Shown here: piece after piece, positions 45,290-55,662 of the stretch
Layout of the letters: every line of letters starts with the position of its first letter
How positions within the stretch are numbered: position 1 is the stretch's first letter
Source: Limnephilus marmoratus
Lineage: Eukaryota; Arthropoda; Insecta; Trichoptera; Limnephilidae
Assembly (NCBI GenBank): GCA_917880885.1
Contig: OU862917.1
Coordinates: 28,384,104 to 28,448,103 of the forward strand
Direction: 5' to 3'
DNA length: 64,000 bases
Notes under the pieces: generated by a model
Database searches by the model: none
The model's input: the letters and a program-made list of their open reading frames with translations, nothing else
Told to the model about the DNA's origin: nothing
Position numbers and translations under genes: made by a program

Positions 45290-45581
45290 TTTGTAATAGA
45301 AAGTTTGTAACAAAAATTGCAATAGGTGACAAGCGAGCTTTTTGAAAATCTAAATGTACAGGGACTGAATATATTGAACGCGGGAGAAGAGAAGGGATGG
45401 AGGGAGGGGAGTTTGCGGGAGAGGGGAGAGAGAAGTTGGGAAAGACAGAGGAGAAACGCGTGAGGGGAAGGGGATGTTGGAGGGGAAAGGGAGGTGGAAG
45501 GGGAACGGGAGGAATGGGAAAAGACCAGGGAGAAACAATTTCTTTATTTGTGATTTGCAATGCATGCCGGGAACTCGCTAG
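45290..45581 (+). mobile_element. Helitron 3' fragment
   Basis: GACAAGCGAGCTTTTTGAAA as in the 5.6 kb copy, purine tract 45375-45525, CAGGGAGAAACAATTTCTTT and CGCTAG at 45576-45581. Confidence 0.7.
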
Positions 45582-45707
45582 TATTACATAATCTTTTAGA
45601 TATCCGCCAAAGAGTATCTCAGGGCCACGAGTTTACCTTTTCAAAAAATTAAAATTTTGAATAACCAATATCGACTTGCCGCGGTTTTTTCGTTTGAATT
45701 TTTTTTA

Positions 45708-46000
45708 TTTTAATACCGCACAATAGTCCCAATTGCTCAAAGCTGTGATGTGTGAATCCATCACTCTCACTGCAAGTGCAAGGCATTGGGTCGAGAGAAT
45801 CTGGCTAGAGAGGTCAAAAAGTGTCCCTTTTAGAGCCTCTCTCACATACGCCACTTAAACAAGACCTGGAAAAACTTTACCTCATGAATCTAAGCACCAA
45901 GTGTAACAAAATAACAAAATCATGTCATAGGATGACCTATCGCAGAGTTTTTGATTATCCTGTGAATGGTTTCCTGGCCGACGGTACCGATCCCAAATTG
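45708..46000 (-). mobile_element. Chimeric fragment: SINE tail joined to LINE 5' UTR
   Basis: 45708-45745 is the reversed SINE tail (AATACCGCACAATAGTCCCA). It passes directly into reversed LINE 5' UTR sequence (CTCACTGCAAGTGCAAGGC, GAATCTGGCTAGAGAGGTCA, ending near CCGACGGTACC). Neither has a proper end at the junction. Confidence 0.6.
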
Positions 46001-46521
46001 AAAATTTAAAATAATTTGCCTTTGAAATTATAAAACGCCGTAAGCACCCCTTACTTGGAAACGAAGAATAAAATTTACAATATTAATTTTTCCATCGCAT
46101 TTGATTTATTGTGAGAGCGGAGTAGCTACGAACTTTCCATAAATATTAATAAACGCCCGTCTCTCGATGTGCCTTATTTCCAAATTTATTTTCACCGTGT
46201 CTCCGAAAGTCAAAAAGAACGTTAAATTTGCAGTAAAAAGCTTCGGCGAAAGGTTAAGCACTTTTCTTTAAATGGTAAGCCTTCCTTTGAGACGGAGATT
46301 AAAACAACAGCTAGAAGTTTAACAATAAAATACAACTTTTCCTTTCAAATTTAATTAGGAACTATTAAGATCTTATTATAAAAAGCATCTTTGAGATTTG
46401 TGAAAATATTTATGCTTACATTTAAATCATTTTGTTAATAAATATTAAACAACACAATGTTTTTTTTTATTTTGTTAGTAGTTTTTGGGGTATTATGCCG
46501 TGTTACGCTACCTCCTTCTTT
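46001..46521. other. No feature assigned
   Basis: AT-rich; on the minus strand it would be downstream of the Penelope-like remnant and its ribozyme. Confidence 0.35.
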
Positions 46522-46563
46522 AGCCAACGTTTCGGACAGCGTTGCAGTGTCCATCATCAGGGC
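46522..46563 (-). ncRNA. Hammerhead ribozyme-like motif
   Basis: On minus: GCC, CTGATGA, T, stem II GGACA/TGTCC with a 9-nt loop, GAAA, CG, UU, GGC. All core bases are present, stem I pairs GCC/GGC, H17 is U, and stem III is only A-CG-U, so pairing in trans (dimer) would be needed, as reported for ribozymes of Penelope-like elements. It lies about 550 bp downstream, in the same sense, of a GIY-YIG-protein C-terminus, with a SINE inserted between. Confidence 0.65.
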
Positions 46564-46686
46564 AGATGTGTAATAGTTAGGGGTGATGTTTGTACTTATC
46601 TACTTAGGAGCGATACCGTGTCGCCAGCTCCACTCCTCTACGAAACATGTTTTTTTGCGTTTAGCCTACCGTTAGCCCGATGTAAC

Positions 46687-47107
46687 GACCTCCGTAGTCC
46701 AGTGGCTAAGACTCTTGACTCACATTCCGGAGGTCGCGGGTTCGAACCCGGCATGCGCAAATAAATTTTATTTGATTAATTTGTGTTATTTCACAATTAA
46801 TTCATTTAAAATAATATATAGTATATTTGCGGCATGTTCCAGAGTGGAAGATACTATTAGTATCGCCCTGGTGTAAGACCACCATTCAGAATTGAAAAGT
46901 TGCTTGAAAATGGCTTTAGCCGTGTTAAGTGACCAGATCTGAATAGCCAGGTACTTCCCAACCTTCCTCTTCCCCACCTCCTTCCCCTCCCCACTACCTT
47001 CAGCCTCACAACATACCCCAATTGGGGATGCCATAGTCTCACTGGCTCAGACGGGAGCAGTTGAGATTCTTGTGCGGTATTCACTGTAAAAAAAAAAAAA
47101 AAAAAAA
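46687..47107 (+). mobile_element. tRNA-derived SINE, copy 3
   Basis: Close to the copy at 39598 over the whole length, with A box TAGTCCAGTGGC, B box GGTTCGAACCC, end CTTGTGCGGTATTC and a long A tail at about 47088-47107. It is inserted in antisense at the end of a Penelope-like coding remnant. Confidence 0.88.
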
Positions 47108-47377
47108 ACCGCCAATTACCGGATACCAAGAACTATTGAGCTTAGCTACGCCGTCTCTATTAATATTTATAGGATTTTTGTGAATTTCAATTGCCTCCGT
47201 AATCAGGCGCGCTCTATGAGTTTTGGATCTTCCCAGGACCTCAGGGACAAAAACTACTAACAAAATAATTTTTGGCCGTGAAAATCTAAAATCGTATCCA
47301 ATTTTTTTTAAAGTCAAAATGTTTTTTCGAGTGAACAGCAGTTTAAAATTGTGTTTAATGTAGGTATTAAGATTCAA
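47108..47377 (-). pseudogene. Penelope-like element C-terminal remnant
   Basis: Minus-strand frame EVLGRSKTHRARLITEAIEI, then HKNPININRDGVAKLNSSWY and PVIGG. The arrangement E-A-I-E-I, N-P, N-R-D, L-N-x-x-W-x-P-V is the C-terminal end of GIY-YIG domain proteins of Penelope-like elements. Upstream coding is lost. The SINE at 46687-47107 interrupts it at its 3' end. Confidence 0.65.
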
Positions 47378-47724
47378 ATTAATAGAATTTTTTTGTCATG
47401 TCAGCGTCCTTGAGGTGATTTTTCATGATTTTCTTGAATACAAATGTTAGTATGTTTTTGTTGTTCTCAGTTTATTTTTCTATTTTCCGCTGCAAATAAT
47501 GTTTCATACAAAATAAAGTTTGAATGCCGATTAACTATAAAAATCCGTAGATACACAATAAAAGGAAAATAGATAATGCTGGCATCTAACCTACGAACCT
47601 AACCTACACTACCATGGTTTTATTTATTTATTTTCACCCCCTTAGAACTCGAACTATCAGCCCCTTAGAACAAAAAAATCTGCCTAAACTAATCACGTGA
47701 GCAATTATTGTTCATAAAAATTAG
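47378..47724. other. Nothing recognised
   Basis: AT-rich. Confidence 0.4.
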
Positions 47725-48430
47725 AAAGCTAACCAAGCAGCTGTTAATCTTATGTTTTAATTGAATATTTTATTTTATTCTTTTTATCTCTTCTCTTTTT
47801 TTATTAATATTTATACAAAATATGTACGTATATATGTGGGCTTATCAATAAGCAATGTAAACACCAGTTATAAGTATACATATATACCTATTATTTTAAT
47901 AACTATGCTAAGCAAACAATAGTAATAATCAGGTATTAATTGTTTATTATATTTTACTACAGTTTTTCTGTTCTCACTATATAAAATGTGTACGTAGGAT
48001 TATAACATGACAGGCAAACACCAGTTACCACCTTATATTTTAATCATTTGCTTTTAAGTACACACATATATAACTTCTATTTATTTTTATTATCATTTCA
48101 ACAACTATGCTAAACAACCGACGGCTATTTTATGTTTTAATTGGTTATTTCATTTTTATTTTATTCTTTCTCTTCTCCTTTTCTTTCTTTTTTCTACAAC
48201 ACATGTATGTAGGACTATAATATGCAATGCATACAGAAGTTACTTAAATGTTTTAACCCTCTCAATTTCTCTTAGTTACTTATATGTACCTATTTACCTT
48301 TTCTTTTTTAAATTTATATTATTTTAATTACTATGCTAAACAAATAACAGTTACTAGGTTTTAAACTTTTTTTATTTTATATTATATTCTTTCTGTTCTT
48401 TTTATTTCCTCTTTTTATTTCATCAATTTT
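47725..48430. repeat. Tandem repeat, unit about 200 bp, three to four units
   Basis: Units contain AACTATGCTAA(G/A)CAA, a TTTTATTTTATTCTTT-like pyrimidine run, TGTACGTA and AACACCAGTTA. Strongly diverged. Confidence 0.55.
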
Positions 48431-48484
48431 CTTTCTTTTTTTGTACAAATCATGTTCCATTTGTTCATACCCTTAATAATTTGA

Positions 48485-48605
48485 CTGTCCTAAAACAGGA
48501 ATACTCCTAGTTGGGCAGTCAAAAAAAATAATTAATTATGTATACACATGTACTAATATTATGAATTATGTATACACATCTTGTACTAAATAAACAAACA
48601 AACAA
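48485..48605 (+). mobile_element. Retroposon 3' end with hairpin
   Basis: TTTGACTGTCC pairs with GGGCAGTCAAA around ACAGGAATACTCCTAG; the tail is AATAAACAAACAAACAAATA. Same architecture as 44950-45064. Confidence 0.55.
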
Positions 48606-48616
48606 ATAAATAAATT

Positions 48617-48905
48617 TTCATCGGGAGAAAAGGTAAAAATGAATTTACGTCACTGTGGTATATAATCGTATGTCACCATAATAGTATTGCGCAACCACCT
48701 ACAAATAAAAACACTAAAATTTTTACTTAACACCATAACGCGGGCATGAGCCTAGAATGGTGGTCGAAAAATCCACAAATGATCTAACCATTCAAAGCAA
48801 TGAATAAAGAAAAAAAAATATTTTCATCGGGAAAAAAGGTATAAAATGAATTAACGTCACTGGTATATATGTCACTATAATAATATTGTGCAATCACCTA
48901 CAAAA
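48617..48905 (+). repeat. Retroposon tail flanked by a short direct duplication
   Basis: 48617-48700 and 48822-48905 are parallel (TTTTCATCGGGA, TGAATTTACGTCACTG, CACCTACAAA). Between them lies CACCATAACGCGGGCATGAG, CCTAGAATGGTGG and an AATAAAGAAAAAAAAA tail like that at 54925-55030. Confidence 0.55.
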
Positions 48906-49098
48906 CAACACAATAAAAATTGTAGTTTGCACATATTATGATATACATAGAGAAGATATTATGATTTTGCTAATAACGAACAAATTCAACAGGTATAATC
49001 GTATCAAACAAACTGATTTCATTGAAGAAGAAGATAACACTTATAATCTAAACAAAATTATGAAAGAGAACAAGATACAGAGAAATAAAAAAATAACG

Positions 49099-49178
49099 GT
49101 CACTACTGGGACTCGAACACAGAACATCTCGTCTTACCGGGGTGAGCGCCTTATGCAATTAGGCCACTGCAACCTTTT
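49099..49178 (-). tRNA. tRNA-like SINE head
   Basis: On minus: GGTTGCAGTGGCCTAATTGC (A box), a GGCGCTCACC stretch, then TGTTCGAGTCCCAGTAG (B box). The internal promoter is well kept, but the acceptor stem does not close, so it is a SINE relic, not a working tRNA. Confidence 0.5.
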
Positions 49179-49287
49179 ATCAAACCGTCATATTTGTTAA
49201 TCTCATGTTTCAAATTTTGGAATTAACAAAATTATCTTCGACTAATTTATAATTTTTTTTTTCTTTTAATAACTAATTTCCTAATTG

Positions 49288-49765
49288 TCTGCGGTGTTGT
49301 GCGTGATTTAAAATATTTTTGCGTACATACTAATTTCAGTTTTTGTGATGTGCGTGATTTGAAAAATTCCTGCGTACATACTAATTTCAGTTGTCTTTGA
49401 AGTTGTGCGTTATTTGAAAAATTCCTGTGTACATAATAATTTCAGTTATCTTTGATGTTGTGCGTGATTTGAAAAATTCCTGCGTATGTTAGTAGGTATG
49501 TACCTACTAATTTCGGTTGTCTGTGATGTTGTGCGTGATTTGAAATATTCCTGTGTACCTACATAGTAATTTCGGATGTCTGTGATGTTGTGCGAGATTT
49601 GAAAAATCCTGCATACACACTAATTTCTGTCTTTTTGAGCGTGATTTGAAAAATTCCCACGCACATACTAATTTCGGTTTTCTGTGATGTTGAGCGCGTT
49701 GTGCGTGATTTGGAATATTCCTACGTACCTACCATATACTCATTTTGGTTGTCTATGACGTTGTA
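49288..49765. repeat. Minisatellite, unit about 60 bp, about eight units
   Basis: Units: TGTTGTGCGTGATTTGAAA, AATTCCTGCGTACATACTAA, TTTCAGTTGTC with indels. Confidence 0.8.
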
Positions 49766-50185
49766 ACTACCGAAATATAATCATTTTATTTTTATTTGTA
49801 AAAAATTAAAAATACTACTTTTAAAGTGTGCATTTTTTGTTTAAATTTTTGACAGAAAAGTTTATGCTTGGTTAAAATAAAACTTTGCACGCAGATGACA
49901 ATATATTAAAAAGAAATCAATTACCGTACATCAATTACAGTATACTGATATCATTACGTTTATTAGATATCTCTTATTTATTACCAAAATAATATATTTG
50001 AGAAGATTTATTTTTGAAAAGCAAGGAGATTCACGAAACCCACAATTATTGACATCCCGTGATTTTTAATGGGTTTGTCTGCTATAGTTATTTAACATTA
50101 CTCTTCATAAAACATAGTTTTCATAGCTAATATTCATTGCTCTTCTAAAATGCTTATTAGGAGACACTATCCATACCTTAGAATA
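49766..50185. other. Nothing recognised
   Basis: AT-rich. Confidence 0.4.
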
Positions 50186-50257
50186 ATGTCGGGAGAAATG
50201 TTTCCAGTTACAATGGTCAAGTCTAGTGATCCGGTCGACTCACTGTTTGCTATATAC
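50186..50257 (+). CDS. Possible first coding exon
   Basis: An ATG starts MSGEMFPVTMVKSSDPVDSL, then FAIY, followed directly by TAC|GTAAGTTG, a near-consensus donor, in phase 0. Upstream the frame stays open back to another ATG near 50150. No family was recognised. It would be in phase with the candidate exon at 55663. Could be chance. Confidence 0.25.
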
Positions 50258-51478
50258 GTAAGTTGATATGTCAAGTCATAACGATTGTTGAACCTAAGTC
50301 AACATGGCCAGCGTTGATACAAGGTTCACGGTTCAGTTGCCTAACTAAGAGGCCCTATTGGTGTTTAACCTAAACTTTACTTGACTGGCTGGCCCATGTT
50401 TGCTCGTGTGCTCCTTGTGACGTGTATCGTTAACTACTAACTGCTTTATGGAGTTTTTAATGATCTCTTAAATTGTTACTTTGTCTACTATAAATCAGAA
50501 ACCCGATTGTATGAAACGGCAGAAGTTACGAAAGCATTTGAAAACGTATAAATTTTATGTACAAGTATATATTTTATTGAAACAAATGATCTTAACTATA
50601 AAGTAGAATTGTGTTTGTGTGTTATCTGAAACAGCAACATTATTTCTGGTCTGGCACAATAAAATCAGTTGCAGGTTCTTGAGATAAGTAAAGTTGCCAA
50701 ATTTTTTGGAAAATGTATTTTATTTTTATAATGAGAAAAATACGTTGAATAATTAACTACTAACCGGACGTTGACTAACCGGCAGATTAAGTAGTCAACA
50801 TTTATTTATAGAACTGCCCTTTATCAGTTTTTGTCAATTTAAATTCCTTGTTGAAAGGTAATAATTAACATAATTAATAAGCGTGATAAACAATAATCTG
50901 AAAAATAAAACCATCATCGCTTCACAACCTTTTTACTTGGTTTAGCCAATTTATTAACCAATCTTTATGAAATTGTATTAAGGTAAAGTTGTAAAAGGAT
51001 TAAGTTTCAGATCCTACTCAACGGGACCCGTAGTCAACCTGTAGGCGTCTAAGAATTGTAAATTACAAACCAATTATTGTTTGTAACAAGTTTTCCTTAA
51101 TAATAATACAAAACAATAAATATTAATAAGAGTTTCCACAAAGTTTAAAACAACCCTTCTCCTTCATTTCCGGCGACTAAAATCAAAATTAAATCCACAA
51201 TTATTAAAGGAGCTTTGTAATAAAAGCCAAATATCATGATTTTAATTTAACCCTGTTAAAAAGATAATACGATGTCAACCCTTTTATTGCGAATTACATC
51301 TAGACGAAGGTTTGAATGAAAAATATTTTAGTGAATTTCTTGTATTTATAAATAATCAAACTCCAGAAAATCCTTATTAATCCTAATTGGCTAGTCGAAA
51401 TTTGATCTAATACTTTGAAACAAAATATTACACAATTAGCTCGAATAATGAAATAACAAAAAAAAGTAATTTTCTTAC
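50258..51478. other. Nothing recognised
   Basis: AT-rich; 50280-50430 is slightly richer in GC but shows no element ends. Confidence 0.35.
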
Positions 51479-51594
51479 ACAATGTCATCTTTGAGACTCT
51501 CAAGGAAAATACTGTGTTTTTAATTTCCAATGAGACTGAAAATTCTATGTTATCGAGGAAAAACAAATCGTCACTCGATTCTACTACTTTATTG
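51479..51594 (-). CDS. Possible minus-strand exon
   Basis: After a strong pyrimidine tract and AAG acceptor (CTATCCATTTTTTAAG) the frame reads NKVVESSDDLFFLDNIEFSV, SLEIKNTVFSLRVSKMTL and ends at TTGT|GTAAGA. Enters in phase 2, leaves in phase 1. Beta-strand-rich and reminiscent of the propeller-like exons at 18-20 kb on the same strand, but no phase chain connects them. It could be a distant upstream exon of that gene or of another. Confidence 0.4.
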
Positions 51595-51819
51595 CTTAAA
51601 AAATGGATAGAAGAAAGGAATGAATGCAAAAGAAAATACGAATGCTAGTAGCTTATTTCATACAGAAGAGAGTGTCATTCTACAAAATAACAATGCAAAA
51701 AGGTAAATACTACTGACGTACTAAATTTAAAATCTTCAGATGATTACATTTTTATTAAGCCTTGTGATAGAAATCATTTAATCAATATTTATTATAAAAA
51801 TAATGTGTGCAAAAGCGTA

Positions 51820-52222
51820 CGTCCCCCTAAAACTCAGAAACGAATCCCGGTACGACCACGGGGGTTATCTGGTGTGGTAGCCCTTTATCCCCAGCCATGA
51901 AGAAGGTTCCCGTTTTTACCTGGAGTGAACTAGAAATTTCTATAACAGTCCAGAACATTCTAGAGTATTCGAGAGAATTCCACAATATTCCAGAACATCC
52001 GGAACATTCTGAAATGTTGTGGAATGTTCGAGAATAGGTAACCGGGACCATCATCGTGGAACAATGTCGTGAAATGTTCTGGAACATTGTGGACCAATCG
52101 AAGCCTTTTTTGTATAGGTGGGGCACCATTGGTAGGGGTACATAAAGCAAGATCCGTCGTGGGTTCGAACGTCAGTTCAATCCCATCTCAGCTCTTTGAG
52201 CGAAGCCGGGTACAACAGCTAG
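51820..52222 (+). mobile_element. Helitron-like element with HSE-like array
   Basis: The 3' end shows hairpin GCTCTTTGAGC (52191-52201), GAAGCCGGG, and ACAACAGCTAG ending at 52222 before a T. Upstream lies a GAA/TTC-rich block (51933-52034). The 5' end was not located. No coding capacity. Confidence 0.6.
51933..52034 (+). promoter_or_regulatory. Heat-shock-element-like array
   Basis: From 51933 to 52000, fourteen successive triplets at exactly 5-bp steps alternate GAA-type and TTC-type: GAA TTC TAA GTC GAA TTC GAG TTC GAG TTC CAA TTC GAA TCC. Eight are perfect and the other six have two of three bases. A perfect GAAnnTTCnnGAA follows at 52022-52034. Such alternating nGAAn units are the binding pattern of HSF trimers. 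Activity is not shown. Confidence 0.6.
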
Positions 52223-53396
52223 TTTATTATAGATAAGTCAAAGAAACGGCTCGTTGTGATGCTGCCTACATTAACTGTGAGTCGAGTTTCCAATACACTA
52301 TTGCAATATATACTTGTGTGATATAATTTTCAACTTCAGAAGATTTAAATTTATTCATCCTAACGTGAAAATTAATAATACACGATTTGCATAGAATTTT
52401 GATAATGAGTCGTTTCCATCAGATATTAATTAACACGACCCCCCATTGTCAAGTGATAACTTGAAACAATCGTGTATGCCAGAACCTCTTATCTTAAGGG
52501 TTGATCTCTGCCTACTGCGTGTGTGTGGGAGGCTGTGTGCGGGGTGTGTCGGGACAAGGGTGGAAGTGCAATTAACAGGGGATATTTCCCTTTAACCCTT
52601 AGCTGTAATTTTCTAAGTAATTGTAGAATATGTTTAACAGCACCGAGCGGTTCATAGATTCTAGTATTACGAACATGGTTTTCAATTTATCTACGCCTGA
52701 ATTCGTTATATTATTTATTTCTTTATTATTAAAGTTTTTATTTAAGCGGGACCGGGAGGATAGCGCGGTCCCAGTTCACCATATTATATAATATTATTAC
52801 ACTTAAAGAAAAAAAACGTAATAAGTAATGACACCAGAAAATAAGGCCATAATAAAAATAACTTACATGAGATTAAAAGAATTTGGCATTCTCGGACTAT
52901 AAAAATATTGCCATTTGTTATTTCGGCCACTGGCATAATACCTAGGAATCTGATTCAAAATTTAAGCATATTAGATTTGTCAAAGAATTTGTATATAAAA
53001 ATGCAAAAATCAGTCATTTTAAATACATGTAGGATTACAAAGGATTTTTTAAATATTTATATTGAGGGATCGGTAGGATTTATAGGTTCAATTAGAAATG
53101 CCACAGAGCCGAACCCTCTGATATGAAAATATCTGGAGTCGGTGAATTATATTCCCATTTGGTCTCTAGTAGGTTGACATGTTGTTCTTGTATTGTTTTG
53201 TATTTATAATACTTATATAGTGCAATTGCATAGCGTGGGTTGACTAGATGATCATTTGGGGAAGTGTGTGAAAGGGTTTAGTTTTTCCTTCTTTTTTTCC
53301 TTTTTTTTTTTTTTTGGGGAAAATTTAACCCGGACATTTAAATCTGGTGCATAATCAGGTCAGGGATTTCGTACGCGCCCCTATGTACACTATATT
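52223..53396. other. Nothing recognised
   Basis: AT-rich with a G/T-rich patch at 52515-52560. Confidence 0.4.
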
Positions 53397-53644
53397 ATAA
53401 TGGTCTCCAGGGGTAAAGTGCACTAACTTCTTGAGGTGATTCTACATTACAGTACAACATTAAAGGATTAATAACTCTTTTTGAAATTTAGATTTTTTTG
53501 TTCACACACAAGATTCTTTCTATACAAATAACAACTATTTTATCTGTAAACTATCAAACCTTTGAAATTTCGATTTTTTTTACTTTACTGTCATGTACAA
53601 TCACGTCCCGAAGTTAGTGCACTTTACCCCGGACAACTATATAA
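53397..53644. mobile_element. MITE with 24-bp inverted repeats
   Basis: CCAGGGGTAAAGTGCACTAA at 53407 and its inverse TTAGTGCACTTTACCCCGG at 53613-53631, inside longer ends both beginning TATA. About 250 bp, no coding capacity. A TA target would fit Tc1/mariner. Confidence 0.7.
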
Positions 53645-53754
53645 AATTAAATATTATTTGACCATAAAACTAAACGATCGGTATTAGATATTAAAGGTGG
53701 CTAAATGTTTAGTTTATATGTCTGTACTGTAATCTGACAATTATTAAGCCGTTT

Positions 53755-54140
53755 TTTATACTAATAACAAGCAGGGTAAACTTTTGATTAAATTAAAGGA
53801 TAAAGAAAATAAATTAAGACATTCTGGCATCTACAAGCTTAGATGTAATGATTGCCCAGCATTTTCGAAGGTATCACTGAAATAAATGTTCAAACGAGGG
53901 TGGTTGAATACTGGAGGTCCCTAAACAGTGCAGGTTTTTCAGAATATGCAATGCAATTAATAGATACCCAGTGATAATTATTTTAAGAAATCTTAGGGTG
54001 TAAACGTACTGCACAGAAATGGGATAGGTTAATATCGTTACAATCTAGAAGCTCTTGAAATTAAAAAAAAGAACTAAACCATGTATCAAATAAACAATTA
54101 GTTTTATCATAGTCCATTTTAAACATGTTCCCCTTCCCTA
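53755..54140 (+). pseudogene. Penelope-like GIY-YIG remnant
   Basis: The plus frame reads DKENKLRHSGIYKLRCNDCP, the GIY part of a GIY-YIG nuclease with its usual Cys-x-x-Cys. Broken frames follow with LEIKKELNHVSNKQL and SILN, the usual end of such proteins. The YIG strand and catalytic Arg region are lost. Confidence 0.65.
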
Positions 54141-54385
54141 CACCCATTTTGACTTCCTATCTTATACCTACCTCCCCCTCCTACCTCTTATTAATACCCC
54201 GCAACTCTGTAATTAATAAAAAAAAATTGTATAACCCTTCAGGTTGAGTCAAAACCTGTTGGTTTATATATTGAAGATATATGTAGAATAAATTGGTATT
54301 TCTTTTATGTATTCAATAATATTATTATTATTAAATAAATAAAAAGAATATACTTTGTTTTAAGTCATTTTATTGTTATTTTTTT

Positions 54386-54425
54386 AGTCTACCGGTTTCG
54401 GTATCTCCGTACAATCATCAGGACT
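54386..54425 (-). ncRNA. Hammerhead ribozyme-like motif
   Basis: On minus: AGTC, CTGATGA, TT, GTA-CGGAGA-TAC, C, GAAA, CCGG, UA, GACT. Stem I pairs AGTC/GACT. Stem III is the self-complementary ACCGGU. H17 is A. Stem II is short. Opposite in strand to the GIY-YIG remnant just upstream. Confidence 0.5.
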
Positions 54426-54639
54426 GCTATAAAAATACTAAAAAATACAGGATAATACACGTATATACACAAATTGCTAAGAAAGAAAGAGACAGTAAAT
54501 TAGAGTGGGAAAGTGCGTCAGTTGTGGGAGGGAAGTGGGGGAGGAGAGAGTGGCTACGTGACTTAAAACAAAGTATTTTCTTTTTTTTTTAATTTTTAAC
54601 CTTTTTATGAGTAAAATCTCAAATTATTATATTTAATTA

Positions 54640-54715
54640 AATGAAGACAATATTTTGGTAATATTGTCTTCATCTTCAGAGTTTCGCTAATATTATCTTC
54701 ATTTAATTAAAAAAC
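54640..54715. repeat. Inverted repeat and dispersed motif
   Basis: ATGAAGACAATATT and AATATTGTCTTCAT face each other. TTTCGCTAATATT(G/A)TCTTCA occurs both here and at 600-622, so this is a dispersed repeat. Confidence 0.6.
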
Positions 54716-54924
54716 ATTTTCTTTCTATTTATTTAAAATGTCAAGTCGCAATGTATTTGCTTCTTTTGAAAAATTAATATTATAATTAATTTAATAAAAA
54801 CATTATTGAATGTATAAAAGAAATTAAAATTAATATGGAGTACCCACTACAAATTAAACTTGATAAAAATAAATTAATAAAGTGGTATACTTTTGAATGT
54901 AACTATAATAAATAATTATCTATA

Positions 54925-55030
54925 ATAACACCGACTACCATAATACGGGCATGTGCCTAGCGTGGTAGTCGAATCACCTGTAAAAACTGTACAAAAAATT
55001 ATATGATGAATAAAGAAAAAAAAAAAAACA
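54925..55030 (+). mobile_element. Retroposon 3' end with hairpin and A-rich tail
   Basis: GACTACCA pairs with TGGTAGTC around CGGGCATGTGCCTAG; then GATGAATAAAGAAAAAAAAA. The relative at 48.73 kb has different but still paired outer-stem bases. Confidence 0.6.
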
Positions 55031-55662
55031 AAACAAAAGTGATATTTAAACGTAGTGATTTTATTCAAATTGTAATTATGTATACCTTACCTACCTACAA
55101 AGTGAAAATTTAAAATCTCAATTATTCGTAGACTGTTAGTTATATAAGATTAATTAAATTTTCAAAACTTTATTTTACGACGTTTGATTGATAACTGCAA
55201 AGCGTCTATGTACATTGGTAAAAACCAAGAAAGTGACATGAAAATTATCTCTCAAATTATATTTTTGCTGTGATTCGGAATTTGTTATTTTAAATATCGT
55301 CTTTAATTTTTAAATGGAGACATTGCTTACGAAAACATTACGTGCCTTTGAAGTGATATCTCTAAAAAATGTACTTCATAAATTATCCAAGTATCACATT
55401 ATCAATCGCTAGAATTTGCAATAGGATTTTATCAATAAAATGTAGGTATTTTATACATTGGTACACAATATCAGTCAATTTAGGAATACTACGTGGGCAT
55501 ATTTTAGGAATTTTTGGTAATATGTTTTTGCCACACATATCCGATAACAATTTTGTCAACAAAAATATATCATAGATTTTAGTTTACAATTTTTTTTCAT
55601 GTTTTTCTTATGTGTAATTATGAACGAAGCTGAAGAATGAAAAGAATGTGTGTTTATTTCAG

